DNA of 23,125 bases, taken from the NCBI GenBank assembly GCA_965372135.1, contig CBDVBD010000036.1:1-23125 (forward strand), given 5' to 3'. Origin of the DNA: CBDVBD01 sp965372135 (GTDB taxonomy: Bacteria > Electryoneota > RPQS01 > CBDVBD01). The notes below the pieces were generated by a model. That model was not told the origin of the DNA. It saw only the letters and a program-made list of their open reading frames with translations, and did no database searches. Positions 1-6,937 of this stretch are shown here, piece by piece (position 1 is the first letter of the stretch; the number at the start of each line of letters is the position of its first letter). A program made the position numbers and the translations under genes.

Positions 1-1663
1 ATTCACGGGTATATCGATCAATGATGCGCACCAGCGACGGATCACTGAATTTCAGATTTTTCTTCTCTAAGCCGTGTTCTTTTAACTGCTTAGGGACCAG
101 GAAGTGCTTGCCAATCTGGGTTTTTTCCTGGGTGATGTAACCGGATAAGGTGATGATTTCCATGCGGTCACGCAGGGGGGGCGGGATATCGTATATCTGG
201 TTACCGGTGGTGATGAACATGACTTTGGACAGGTCAAATCCGACTTCCAGATAGTGGTCGGAGAACGAAAAATTCTGTTCCGTATCCAGGACTTCCAGTA
301 ACGCTGAGGAGGGGTCACCACGGAAATCCTGTCCTAATTTGTCGATTTCGTCCAGCATGAACAAGGGGTTATTAACTCCGGATTTTCGGATTTTCTGTAG
401 GATTCTACCGGGCAGGGCTCCGATATAGGTTCTTCGATGTCCCCGGATTTCGGCTTCATCCCGGACGCCGCCTAAGGACACTCGGATGAATTTCCTACCC
501 ATGGATCTGGCGATGGAACGACCTAAGGAGGTTTTGCCTACACCGGGAGGTCCAGCGAAACACAAGATGGGACCTTTAGAATCCTTCTTAATTTTGCGAA
601 CCGCTAAGTATTCCAGGATGCGCTCTTTGACATCCTGCAAGCCATAATGGTCTTCATCCAGAATTCCTTCGGCAATTTTTAAGTCTAAGTTATCCTTAGT
701 TGCGACATCCCATGGCAGGGTAACCAGCCAGTCGATGTAGGTTCTGGAAACCATGTATTCCGCGGAAGCCGGTGACATTTTCGCCAATCTATCCAGCTCT
801 TTGGTGGCAGTCTCCTGGGCTTCCTCAGACATATGTGCATCGGTGATTTTTTGTTTTAATTCCGTGATTTCCGCTGAGGGGTCATCATCTTCGCCCAATT
901 CTTTCCTGATGGCTCGGATTTGTTCGCGCAGGTAGTATTCCTTCTGGCTGCGTTCCAGCTCTTCATCGACGTCTTCCCTGATCTTTGTTCCTACTTTCAA
1001 CAATTGGATTTCCCGATTCAGGAATGAGGAGATCAACTTCAGGCGCTCATCAATTTCGAATACTTCCAGGATTTGCTGACGTTCCTCGATTTTCAAATCC
1101 AAATTTGAGGATATTAAATCGCCCAGCGTGTTTGGATCGGTGATGTTTTCCACTGATAATTTGAGGTCGTTGGGCATGTTAGGGTTTTGTTTAACCAGAT
1201 TCTTGAACTCATCGACGATTTTTCGCATCAGAGCCTGGGTCTGCAAACTGCAGCGACGGTCCTTTTTCAATATTTCGATTTTGCCTACCAGGTAAGGTTC
1301 GATCTTGGTCAATTCCACAAGACGAATACGATCCAAACCCTGTACCAACAGCCGAATACTGCCGTCGGGAACCCGGAACATTTTTACGATTATTACAGCA
1401 GTACCCAAGTTGAAGAATTTGTCCTCGATTTCCTCTCCGGTGGTTTGGTACTGCCGGGCAAAGGTGGCTAACATTTTATTGGAAGCCATCGCATCGCTAA
1501 CCAGCTTTACCATCCGTTCGTCATCCACCATCAAGGGGACGATGACATTGGGATAAATCACCACATCGCTAAGCAACATTACCGGAAGTTCATTGGGGAT
1601 TTCTGGGGGATTTAACGGGTCACTGAGAGAGTTTAACAACCCGGATTTCAGGGGTGATGACAT
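1..1663 (-). CDS. lon: ATP-dependent protease Lon (partial, C-terminus outside window)
   Basis: Lon is a cytoplasmic AAA+ serine protease that degrades misfolded and regulatory proteins. The frame is open from the ATG at 1663 to the window edge, giving 554 of the usual ~780-820 residues. Residues ~25-220 match the Lon substrate-binding N-domain, starting near the motif LPVMLLSDVVIYPNV. A charged coiled-coil region follows (KEYYLREQIRAIRKELGE). The ATPase part has Walker A GPPGVGKTS at 371-379 and Walker B FMLDEIDK at 435-442. The Ser-Lys protease domain lies beyond the left edge, so its integrity cannot be judged. The start is supported by a GAGGA Shine-Dalgarno about 6 nt upstream, and an in-frame stop lies a little further upstream. 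The gene follows dusB on the same strand after 111 nt; no convincing promoter was found in that gap, which instead holds a hairpin. Confidence 0.97.
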   Translation of the reverse strand, partial: MSSPLKSGLLNSLSDPLNPPEIPNELPVMLLSDVVIYPNVIVPLMVDDERMVKLVSDAMASNKMLATFARQYQTTGEEIEDKFFNLGTAVIIVKMFRVPDGSIRLLVQGLDRIRLVELTKIEPYLVGKIEILKKDRRCSLQTQALMRKIVDEFKNLVKQNPNMPNDLKLSVENITDPNTLGDLISSNLDLKIEERQQILEVFEIDERLKLISSFLNREIQLLKVGTKIREDVDEELERSQKEYYLREQIRAIRKELGEDDDPSAEITELKQKITDAHMSEEAQETATKELDRLAKMSPASAEYMVSRTYIDWLVTLPWDVATKDNLDLKIAEGILDEDHYGLQDVKERILEYLAVRKIKKDSKGPILCFAGPPGVGKTSLGRSIARSMGRKFIRVSLGGVRDEAEIRGHRRTYIGALPGRILQKIRKSGVNNPLFMLDEIDKLGQDFRGDPSSALLEVLDTEQNFSFSDHYLEVGFDLSKVMFITTGNQIYDIPPPLRDRMEIITLSGYITQEKTQIGKHFLVPKQLKEHGLEKKNLKFSDPSLVRIIDRYTRE

Positions 1664-1727
1664 AGTAATCCTCGCAAGAGTTGGTACACTTCAGCCATTA
1701 GGGTTTGTTAATTACCTATTAATACAT

Positions 1728-1763
1728 CGGCAATTTCCGCTTCAGATTTAGCGTTATTTGCCG
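1728..1763 (-). other. Two-tier inverted repeat in the dusB-lon intergenic region
   Basis: Read on the minus strand, CGGCAA (1758-1763) pairs with TTGCCG (1728-1733). Inside these, CGCT (1750-1753) pairs with AGCG (1738-1741). Symmetric 4-nt internal loops (ATAA and GAAA) separate the two stems, and the apical loop is 8 nt. No U-run follows, so it is not a standard intrinsic terminator. It lies 65-100 nt before the lon start codon and could be an operator, a processing site or a leader structure. The pairing is read directly; any function is inference. It does not match the CIRCE heat-shock operator. Confidence 0.4.
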
Positions 1764-1774
1764 GCTTGCAGGGA

Positions 1775-2776
1775 TTATGATATCGGATCAATTCTTTCTT
1801 TGTACTCAAGAATAGTATTTCGAACGGTTTCGGGATCATCGATGCGAACGATGTCACGTCGAAATGCTGCCGCACCGGGCATGCCTTTGACGAACCAGGT
1901 CATGGGAGTTCGCATGCGACATACACCCCAAGGCACACCATAAGCTTTGATGGTCATATCGAATAACTCCAACAGGGCGTCTAAGCGGTCAGTTGTGGAA
2001 AGGTTATCTGGGATCGGTTTATTTCGGAATCCTGCATCGATTTGCTTTATCAAATGTGGGTTCCCTAAGACGCCACGAGCAACCATAACAGCATGGCAGC
2101 CGGTGATTTTAACCATGTTAATAGCATCTTCTGCGGTAAAGATATCACCGCTTCCGATGACGGGAATCGACACCGCATTCACCAGTTCTGCGATCAAGTT
2201 CCAGTCGGCGTTTCCGGAAAAGGCTTGGGACAGGCTTCGAGGATGCAGGCTAATAGCGGAAATGCCTTCCCCCACTGCCATTTTTACCACTTCCACAGCC
2301 ACCGGTCTTTCAGCACGGATACCGCTGCGGATTTTGATTGTTACCGGGATTTTCACCGCAGTAACCATTCCGGAAATCATACGTTTCAACCGTGGCAAGT
2401 CGTCCAATAAGGCAGCTCCAGCACCGCGCTTGACCACTTTCTTAACCGGACAACCAACGTTTAGATCGATAAGATCAGCGCCGGCATCTTCGACAATTAT
2501 AGCAGCTTCCGCAAGTACCTCCGGGTCGGAGCTGAATAGCTGTATTCCTAAAGGGCGGTCTTCAGGGGCAGTTTCGATCATGTCGATGGTTTTTTGGTTT
2601 TTGCGAACTAATCCATCGGCGCTGACCATTTCGGTAACACACAAAGCAGCACCGTTTCCACGGCATATTTTGCGGAACACGTGATCGGTAATTCCGGCTA
2701 AAGGCGCAAGGATAACCCGTCCTTTGATCGAGAGATTGCCGAGTGTGAAATCATCCGTTTCGAATAGTTGAGTCAT
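1775..2776 (-). CDS. dusB: tRNA-dihydrouridine synthase, DusB/NifR3 family
   Basis: DusB is an FMN-dependent cytoplasmic enzyme that reduces specific uridines in the D-loop of tRNA to dihydrouridine. The 333-residue protein has the usual family length. The N-terminal TIM barrel begins with VILAPLAGITDHVFR. The catalytic cysteine is in DLNVGCPVKKV (about residue 109), followed by the family motif KRGAGAALL. Later come the barrel strand motifs IPVIGSGDI and VARGVLGNP. I chose the ATG at 2776; a TTG directly upstream at 2779 is in frame and would add one residue. No strong Shine-Dalgarno is visible. A good promoter lies at 2809-2837, so the leader would be only ~25 nt. lon follows on the same strand, and the two may be co-transcribed. 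DusB subtype assignment over other Dus enzymes rests on the motif pattern and is fairly secure. Confidence 0.93.
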   Translation of the reverse strand: MTQLFETDDFTLGNLSIKGRVILAPLAGITDHVFRKICRGNGAALCVTEMVSADGLVRKNQKTIDMIETAPEDRPLGIQLFSSDPEVLAEAAIIVEDAGADLIDLNVGCPVKKVVKRGAGAALLDDLPRLKRMISGMVTAVKIPVTIKIRSGIRAERPVAVEVVKMAVGEGISAISLHPRSLSQAFSGNADWNLIAELVNAVSIPVIGSGDIFTAEDAINMVKITGCHAVMVARGVLGNPHLIKQIDAGFRNKPIPDNLSTTDRLDALLELFDMTIKAYGVPWGVCRMRTPMTWFVKGMPGAAAFRRDIVRIDDPETVRNTILEYKERIDPIS

Positions 2777-2808
2777 CAATGGTCTGCAGTTTATGATACC
2801 AATATAGA

Positions 2809-2837
2809 AATGTACAGGAAAATTGTGATGGTTTCAA
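2809..2837 (-). promoter_or_regulatory. Sigma-70-type promoter for dusB
   Basis: On the minus strand a -35 box TTGAAA (2832-2837) and a -10 box TACATT (2809-2814) are separated by exactly 17 nt. Transcription would start near 2802, about 25 nt before the dusB ATG. The match is 5/6 at -35 and 4/6 at -10 and the spacing is ideal. This is prediction from consensus only. Confidence 0.6.
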
Positions 2838-2907
2838 GGTTTTTTTGCAGCAATTGATATTGGAGGTTAAGAAATAATTTCGCTTGCATTTTAGAAATTT
2901 TATATGT

Positions 2908-2936
2908 AACTTTAGTGTTTGTGAGATTTCTATAAT
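2908..2936 (+). promoter_or_regulatory. Possible promoter for rpmB
   Basis: A perfect -10 hexamer TATAAT sits at 2931-2936, about 28 nt before the rpmB ATG. The hexamer 17 nt upstream (AACTTT, 2908-2913) is a poor -35, but the surrounding DNA (2870-2936) is strongly A/T-rich, which could act as an UP-like element. The divergent dusB promoter begins about 70 nt away. Confidence 0.45.
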
Positions 2937-2963
2937 ATGAAGAATCTAAGTTAGTGGAGAATC

Positions 2964-3194
2964 ATGTCTTATCGATGTGACATTTGTGGTAAGGGACCGA
3001 TTGTCGGTCATCATAAAAGCCATGCGGATAATTTGACCAAACGACGTTGGCTGCCGAATTTACAGACGGTGCGACATTGGGATGGCACACGTACCAAACG
3101 GATTCGCGCTTGTACTTCGTGTATTCAGGCTGGGAAGGTGGTGAAACCTCCTCCCCGGGTACGTCCGGAAACCACCCCTACTGAGATGCAATGA
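2964..3194 (+). CDS. rpmB: Large ribosomal subunit protein bL28, zinc-ribbon form
   Basis: bL28 is a small basic protein of the 50S subunit. The 76-residue sequence has the family core (GHHKSHADNLTKRRWLPNLQ, then RIRACTSCIQAGKV). It keeps both cysteine pairs, C5-x2-C8 and C50-x2-C53, so this is the zinc-binding C+ paralogue type rather than the zinc-independent C- form that some bacteria use under zinc limitation. The start is supported by a GGAG Shine-Dalgarno 7 nt upstream. It stands alone, divergent from dusB, with no rpmG beside it. A weak hairpin-plus-T-run follows the stop. Confidence 0.96.
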   Translation: MSYRCDICGKGPIVGHHKSHADNLTKRRWLPNLQTVRHWDGTRTKRIRACTSCIQAGKVVKPPPRVRPETTPTEMQ

Positions 3195-3197
3195 TGT

Positions 3198-3223
3198 GAT
3201 AGGATTTTCCTGTCAGTTTTATT
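3198..3223 (+). terminator. Weak intrinsic terminator after rpmB
   Basis: A 7-bp stem GATAGGA/TCCTGTC (3198-3204 with 3208-3214, one G-T wobble) closes a TTT loop and is followed by AGTTTTATT. It starts 4 nt after the rpmB stop. The stem is short and only moderately G+C, so some read-through into the next gene is likely. Confidence 0.4.
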
Positions 3224-3247
3224 GAATGTGTATGATATTGAGATGTT

Positions 3248-5698
3248 ATGATGTGGTCGCGCTACGGATGGCTATTACTCTGGATCGGTATCGGGGCTTT
3301 TGTTTTGTCCTCGCAGGGCGCGGTGGTTATCAACGAGATTATGTATAATCCGTCCTCCGCACTTGGGGACGATGCGGACTACGAATATATCGAATTGGTC
3401 AATACAGGAAGTGTTGTGGTGACACTCACAGGATGGAGTTTCACCAGCGGCACTTTTTTTACGTTTCCAGCCGGCACCGCCATTGAGCCGCACGGATATT
3501 TGGCGGTGTGCGCCAACCAAGATTCGGTACAACTGCGGTACGGGATTACCAATACGGTAGGGAACTTCGCCAACCGGTTGAACAATGCAGGGGAAACGAT
3601 TCGGCTGGTGGATGAGGGCAGCAGTACCGAGGATGAGGTGACCTATATGGATATGGCACCCTGGCCTCAGGAACCGGATGGGAACGGTCCGTCCTTGGAG
3701 TTGATTAATTTCGAATTGGATAATTCTGTGGCAGCGAATTGGGCTGCCAGCGATTCGTTCGGCACTCCGGGGGTGGTTAATAGTGTGTTTGTATCCGGGG
3801 ATACTACGGATTATTTCTCCTTGTATTTCAATCAGTTGGTGCACACCAGTTACGCTGCAGAGTCAGTGGCTAACAGTCTGGTGGATTTGTCCGATCCGTT
3901 AATTGAGGTAATCGACGGTGCATATAGTACGCTGGATTTGTGTGCTTATAATCTTACTGACGGAACGTTGACCTCAACGATTATCAATGCGCACAATCGG
4001 GGAGTGTTGGTACGTTTTATTACGGATGATGATCATCATAATAGCCTCACTGCATCATTGGAAAGTGCCGGGATTACGGTGATCGATGATGCGTTTGGTC
4101 TTAATAGTGGATCGGGATACATGCACAACAAGTTCGTGGTGGCGGATTATCAGAGTTTGGGGGACAGCGCGAATACGGTATGGACGGGATCGTATAATTG
4201 GAGTCTAACGGGCGCCACCGTAAACGCCAATAATGGGATAGCATTAGCAGATTCGGGATTGGCAGCAGCATATACCGACGAGTTCAACGAGATGTGGGGA
4301 TCCAGTGGAGCTACCCCCAATCCCAGCCTGTCACGTTTCGGGTCACGAAAAACCGATAATATCACCCATATTCATATTATTGATGAGGATACAGTTGAAA
4401 TATATATGTCACCGGGAGAAGGGATCAATACCGCAATTATCAATGCGATAAGCACTGCTGATTACGAAATCGCGTTTTGTATTCTTGCGTTTACCAGAAC
4501 GGACATCATGATGGCGATGAAGGCGAAATGGGACGACAATTTGAATTATCCGGATTTCGCGGTGGAAGGGGTGTTCGACAACGCGAATGCCGGTACCTCT
4601 TACAGCCAGTGGCATAATATGTCTGGCGGCACCGGACCGTATCCCTGGTCACCGCCCGCTGATGTATGGATCGATGGGCAGCCGTCGGGTGTGCTGCACC
4701 ATAAGTATATGGTGATCGACGGGCATCATCCCTACAGCGATCCGATCGTGATTACCGGATCGGCGAATTGGTCTAATAATGCGGTCAACAGCAACGACGA
4801 GAACATCGTCATCATCCATAACGCTGAGGTGGCGAACCTGTATCTGCAAGAGTTTTACGCACGCAAAAGCATGGGGATGGGAAATTTGCCGCCGATTTAC
4901 GATGTGCAATTTCCGCAATCCAGCGGCAGTGGATCACCCTATGCAGGGGTGACGGTGACGGTGACTGGGGTAATCACCGCCAGCTTTCCCGATACCTCAT
5001 ACCGAAAGTATATGATCCAGGAACCGTGGTCTGCGCCGTGGCGGGGAATCTATGTATACCAGTCAGGCACCGGATCGAATTTTGTGGTGGGGGACAGCGT
5101 GTCGGTAGCGGGAACGGTGCAGGAATATTCCGGGTTGACGAGAATCGTCAATCCCAGCTTTACCGACCACGGAACCGCAGCCATAATGCCAACTCCGCTG
5201 TTGGTCACTACCGGAGACGTGGCAATTTCGGAGTCATTGGAAAGTGTGTTGGTGCAGGTGGAGAATGTGACGGTAGTGTCGGAAATGAATCCCGATGGGG
5301 AATGGCAGGTGGATGACGGATCGGGGGTGTGTACCGTGGACGATATGGGGAATTATGCGTATGTGCCGCAGGTGGGGGATGAGATTGCAGAGCTCAGAGG
5401 GGTGGTGTATTACGGTTCCGGGATGTTCAAGTTGGAACCGCGGGATGATAATGATATCGTTCGCACCCTTCCGGGGATAGAGACGTTGACCATCCGAAAG
5501 CTAAGCAACCATGTGGTGTTGGATTGGGATTCGTTGGGAGTGGGTATACTATACCGGATTTACCAGGATTCCAACCCGGCTTTTGTGCCCTCGCCGACTA
5601 CATTGGTTGATTCAACCACCAGTACCACTTGGTTCGACATGAATGCACTGTCGGGTGGTGATGCTACCAGGTTTTACCAGATTACAGGGGAAAATTAA
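3248..5698 (+). CDS. Secreted lamin-tail / double HKD phospholipase-D-like protein with OB-fold-like region
   Basis: An 816-residue exported protein, not assignable to a named gene. Residues ~1-24 form a Sec signal peptide, with probable cleavage near SSQG/AVV. Residues ~25-178 look like a lamin-tail domain (VINEIMYNP, YEYIELVNTG, YLAVCAN). Two PLDc_2-type modules follow. The first has H293-x-K295-x4-D300, then TGSYNWS (313-319). The second has H484-x-K486-x4-D491, then TGSANWS (503-509) and NDENIVI. Both catalytic HKD sets are intact, which in this superfamily form one active site for phosphodiester cleavage. Residues ~565-735 resemble tandem OB-fold modules (VTVTGVITASF, GDSVSVAGTVQEY) such as accompany extracellular nucleases. 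Residues ~745-816 form a fibronectin-like tail. A DNA-scavenging or biofilm nuclease is the likeliest role, with a phospholipase as the alternative. The start may be either of two adjacent ATGs (3248 or 3251); the Shine-Dalgarno is weak. No T9SS-type or LPXTG sorting signal was recognised. Confidence 0.85.
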   Translation: MMWSRYGWLLLWIGIGAFVLSSQGAVVINEIMYNPSSALGDDADYEYIELVNTGSVVVTLTGWSFTSGTFFTFPAGTAIEPHGYLAVCANQDSVQLRYGITNTVGNFANRLNNAGETIRLVDEGSSTEDEVTYMDMAPWPQEPDGNGPSLELINFELDNSVAANWAASDSFGTPGVVNSVFVSGDTTDYFSLYFNQLVHTSYAAESVANSLVDLSDPLIEVIDGAYSTLDLCAYNLTDGTLTSTIINAHNRGVLVRFITDDDHHNSLTASLESAGITVIDDAFGLNSGSGYMHNKFVVADYQSLGDSANTVWTGSYNWSLTGATVNANNGIALADSGLAAAYTDEFNEMWGSSGATPNPSLSRFGSRKTDNITHIHIIDEDTVEIYMSPGEGINTAIINAISTADYEIAFCILAFTRTDIMMAMKAKWDDNLNYPDFAVEGVFDNANAGTSYSQWHNMSGGTGPYPWSPPADVWIDGQPSGVLHHKYMVIDGHHPYSDPIVITGSANWSNNAVNSNDENIVIIHNAEVANLYLQEFYARKSMGMGNLPPIYDVQFPQSSGSGSPYAGVTVTVTGVITASFPDTSYRKYMIQEPWSAPWRGIYVYQSGTGSNFVVGDSVSVAGTVQEYSGLTRIVNPSFTDHGTAAIMPTPLLVTTGDVAISESLESVLVQVENVTVVSEMNPDGEWQVDDGSGVCTVDDMGNYAYVPQVGDEIAELRGVVYYGSGMFKLEPRDDNDIVRTLPGIETLTIRKLSNHVVLDWDSLGVGILYRIYQDSNPAFVPSPTTLVDSTTSTTWFDMNALSGGDATRFYQITGEN

Positions 5699-5733
5699 TC
5701 CCATCACGGACTACAGTGGGGATCACGAATATC

Positions 5734-5763
5734 AAAACGCCGGATCGATGGATCCGGCGTTTT
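5734..5763. terminator. Bidirectional intrinsic terminator between convergent genes
   Basis: A perfect inverted repeat: AAAA + CGCCGGATC (5738-5746), loop GATG, then GATCCGGCG (5751-5759) + TTTT. Nine G/C-rich base pairs are flanked by A4 and T4, so the element works as a stem plus U-tract in both directions. It lies 35 nt after the stop of the secreted HKD gene and 27 nt beyond the stop of the M42 aminopeptidase gene, so it can end both transcripts. Confidence 0.9.
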
Positions 5764-5790
5764 CCGTATTGGTAGTATTTCGCACAAAGA

Positions 5791-6822
5791 TTATTTAAGA
5801 AAATAATCCTGATCGGTGGCTTGTTCCAGCCATGCTGCCAACAGGTCGATGGTGGCTTGGATGTCCTTTTTATGACAGGTTTCCACCGTGGAATGGACGT
5901 AGCGGGTGGGGATCGATATGGTGATCACCGCCGCACCACCCTTAACCTTCTGCATAGCTCCAGCATCAGTACCACCACGAGGCAGGATGTCCAACTGGTA
6001 CGAAATCTTTTTCTTTTCCGCCAGGTCTTTGAATTCCTGAACCAGCTTGGGATGGGAAATAGCGGAACCGTTCATGATACTAATGGCGGTACCTTTTCCC
6101 AGTTCGGTGACATATTCGTGTTTTCCGGCACCGGGGAGATCATTGGCAAGGGTTACGTCCAAAGCGATTCCCACATCAGGTTCAATGCCGGAACTGGATG
6201 CGAAAGCACCCCGTAATCCCACCTCTTCCTGAGTGGTTGCGACCACATAGATATTCACGTGGTGTTTTTTTATCTTGCGCACCGCTTCCAACATGCAGTA
6301 CACGCCGATACGATCGTCAAACGCTTTGGTGGTGTAACAGTCACCCATCTTTTCGAAAGTGCGTTCCATGGTGATGGGATCACCCACAGTCACCAATTCT
6401 TTGACTTTCTTTGCCGGCAAGCCCACGTCGATAAAGTAGTCGGTGACTTTGGGGACTTTTTTACGTTCTTCTTCGGTGAGGATATGGATTGGCTTGGAAC
6501 CGATCACGCCCAGTAAGTCCTTTTTACCATGTACTACGCAGCGCTGTGCCATCATGGTGCGAGGGTCGAAACCGCCGGTGGGCTGGAGTCGGATAAAACC
6601 GTCATCGTCGATAAAGCTAACCACGAATCCAATTTCGTCCATGTGACCGGCAAGCATGACGGTGGTTTTACCTACGCCCTTTTTGAATCCGATTACATTT
6701 CCCATTTTGTCGGTGCGAACTTTGTCCACCAAGGGTTTCATTTCTTTCATAATCAGGGATCGTATCGTATCTTCATGTCCACTGGATCCCGGAGTCTCAC
6801 AGAGTTGTTTCAGTAGTTTCAT
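5791..6822 (-). CDS. M42 family metallo-aminopeptidase (TET / endo-glucanase FrvX-like)
   Basis: M42 peptidases are cytoplasmic dinuclear metal aminopeptidases that usually assemble into tetrahedral dodecamers and trim short peptides. All expected ligands are visible in this 343-residue protein: H60 and D62 in AGHMDEIG, D169 in KAFDDRIG, E199-E200 in TTQEEVGLRGA (catalytic base and ligand), D222 in ALDV, and H310 in RYVHSTVE. The length matches the family (~340-360). The start has an AAAGGAT Shine-Dalgarno about 9 nt upstream. The gene has its own promoter at 6865-6893 and ends at the shared terminator. It is therefore independent of the division operon, though it lies directly downstream. 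The specific peptide substrate cannot be read from sequence; family members have often been mis-named cellulase M. Confidence 0.93.
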   Translation of the reverse strand: MKLLKQLCETPGSSGHEDTIRSLIMKEMKPLVDKVRTDKMGNVIGFKKGVGKTTVMLAGHMDEIGFVVSFIDDDGFIRLQPTGGFDPRTMMAQRCVVHGKKDLLGVIGSKPIHILTEEERKKVPKVTDYFIDVGLPAKKVKELVTVGDPITMERTFEKMGDCYTTKAFDDRIGVYCMLEAVRKIKKHHVNIYVVATTQEEVGLRGAFASSSGIEPDVGIALDVTLANDLPGAGKHEYVTELGKGTAISIMNGSAISHPKLVQEFKDLAEKKKISYQLDILPRGGTDAGAMQKVKGGAAVITISIPTRYVHSTVETCHKKDIQATIDLLAAWLEQATDQDYFLK

Positions 6823-6864
6823 GGTATGTATCCTTTAGTTATATAACATTTGCGATTCGGATTG

Positions 6865-6893
6865 AATATACATATTCTTTGACAATTGTGCAA
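6865..6893 (-). promoter_or_regulatory. Sigma-70-type promoter for the M42 aminopeptidase gene
   Basis: Minus-strand TTGCAC (6888-6893) and TATATT (6865-6870) are separated by 17 nt. Transcription would start near 6858, leaving a ~35-nt leader. It sits 45 nt after the stop of the radical SAM gene. No convincing terminator was found between the two, so operon read-through into the peptidase gene is possible. Confidence 0.65.
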
Positions 6894-6937
6894 CAGAAAA
6901 GTCACGTTTTCCGGAGGGTTTTCGGGATACCCTAATG

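Noticed and set aside
1650..1700. A 16-codon ATG frame overlapping the lon start, as a possible leader peptide
   Set aside because: No ribosome binding site precedes it and the lon Shine-Dalgarno lies inside it; most likely chance.
1716..1796. A 27-codon minus-strand frame past the dusB stop, ending with residues such as SEAEIADVLIGN, as a possible frameshifted DusB tail
   Set aside because: DusB is already full length at its own stop, the family has no such extension that I know, there is no ribosome site, and the same bases form a hairpin that better explains the pattern.
1947..2684. Plus-strand open frame of 245 codons opposite dusB
   Set aside because: Shadow of dusB; the translated sequence is low in motif content and the minus-strand gene has intact catalytic motifs.
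3248..5698. Cardiolipin synthase as identity of the double-HKD protein
   Set aside because: It has a cleavable signal peptide and no membrane helices after it, plus lamin-tail and OB-like modules; cardiolipin synthases are membrane proteins of ~400-500 residues lacking these.
6894..6937. Hairpins (AGGGT/ACCCT and GAAAA/TTTTC) after the radical SAM gene as a terminator
   Set aside because: Stems are 5 bp with 6-9 nt loops and no proper U-tract follows, so they are too weak to call.
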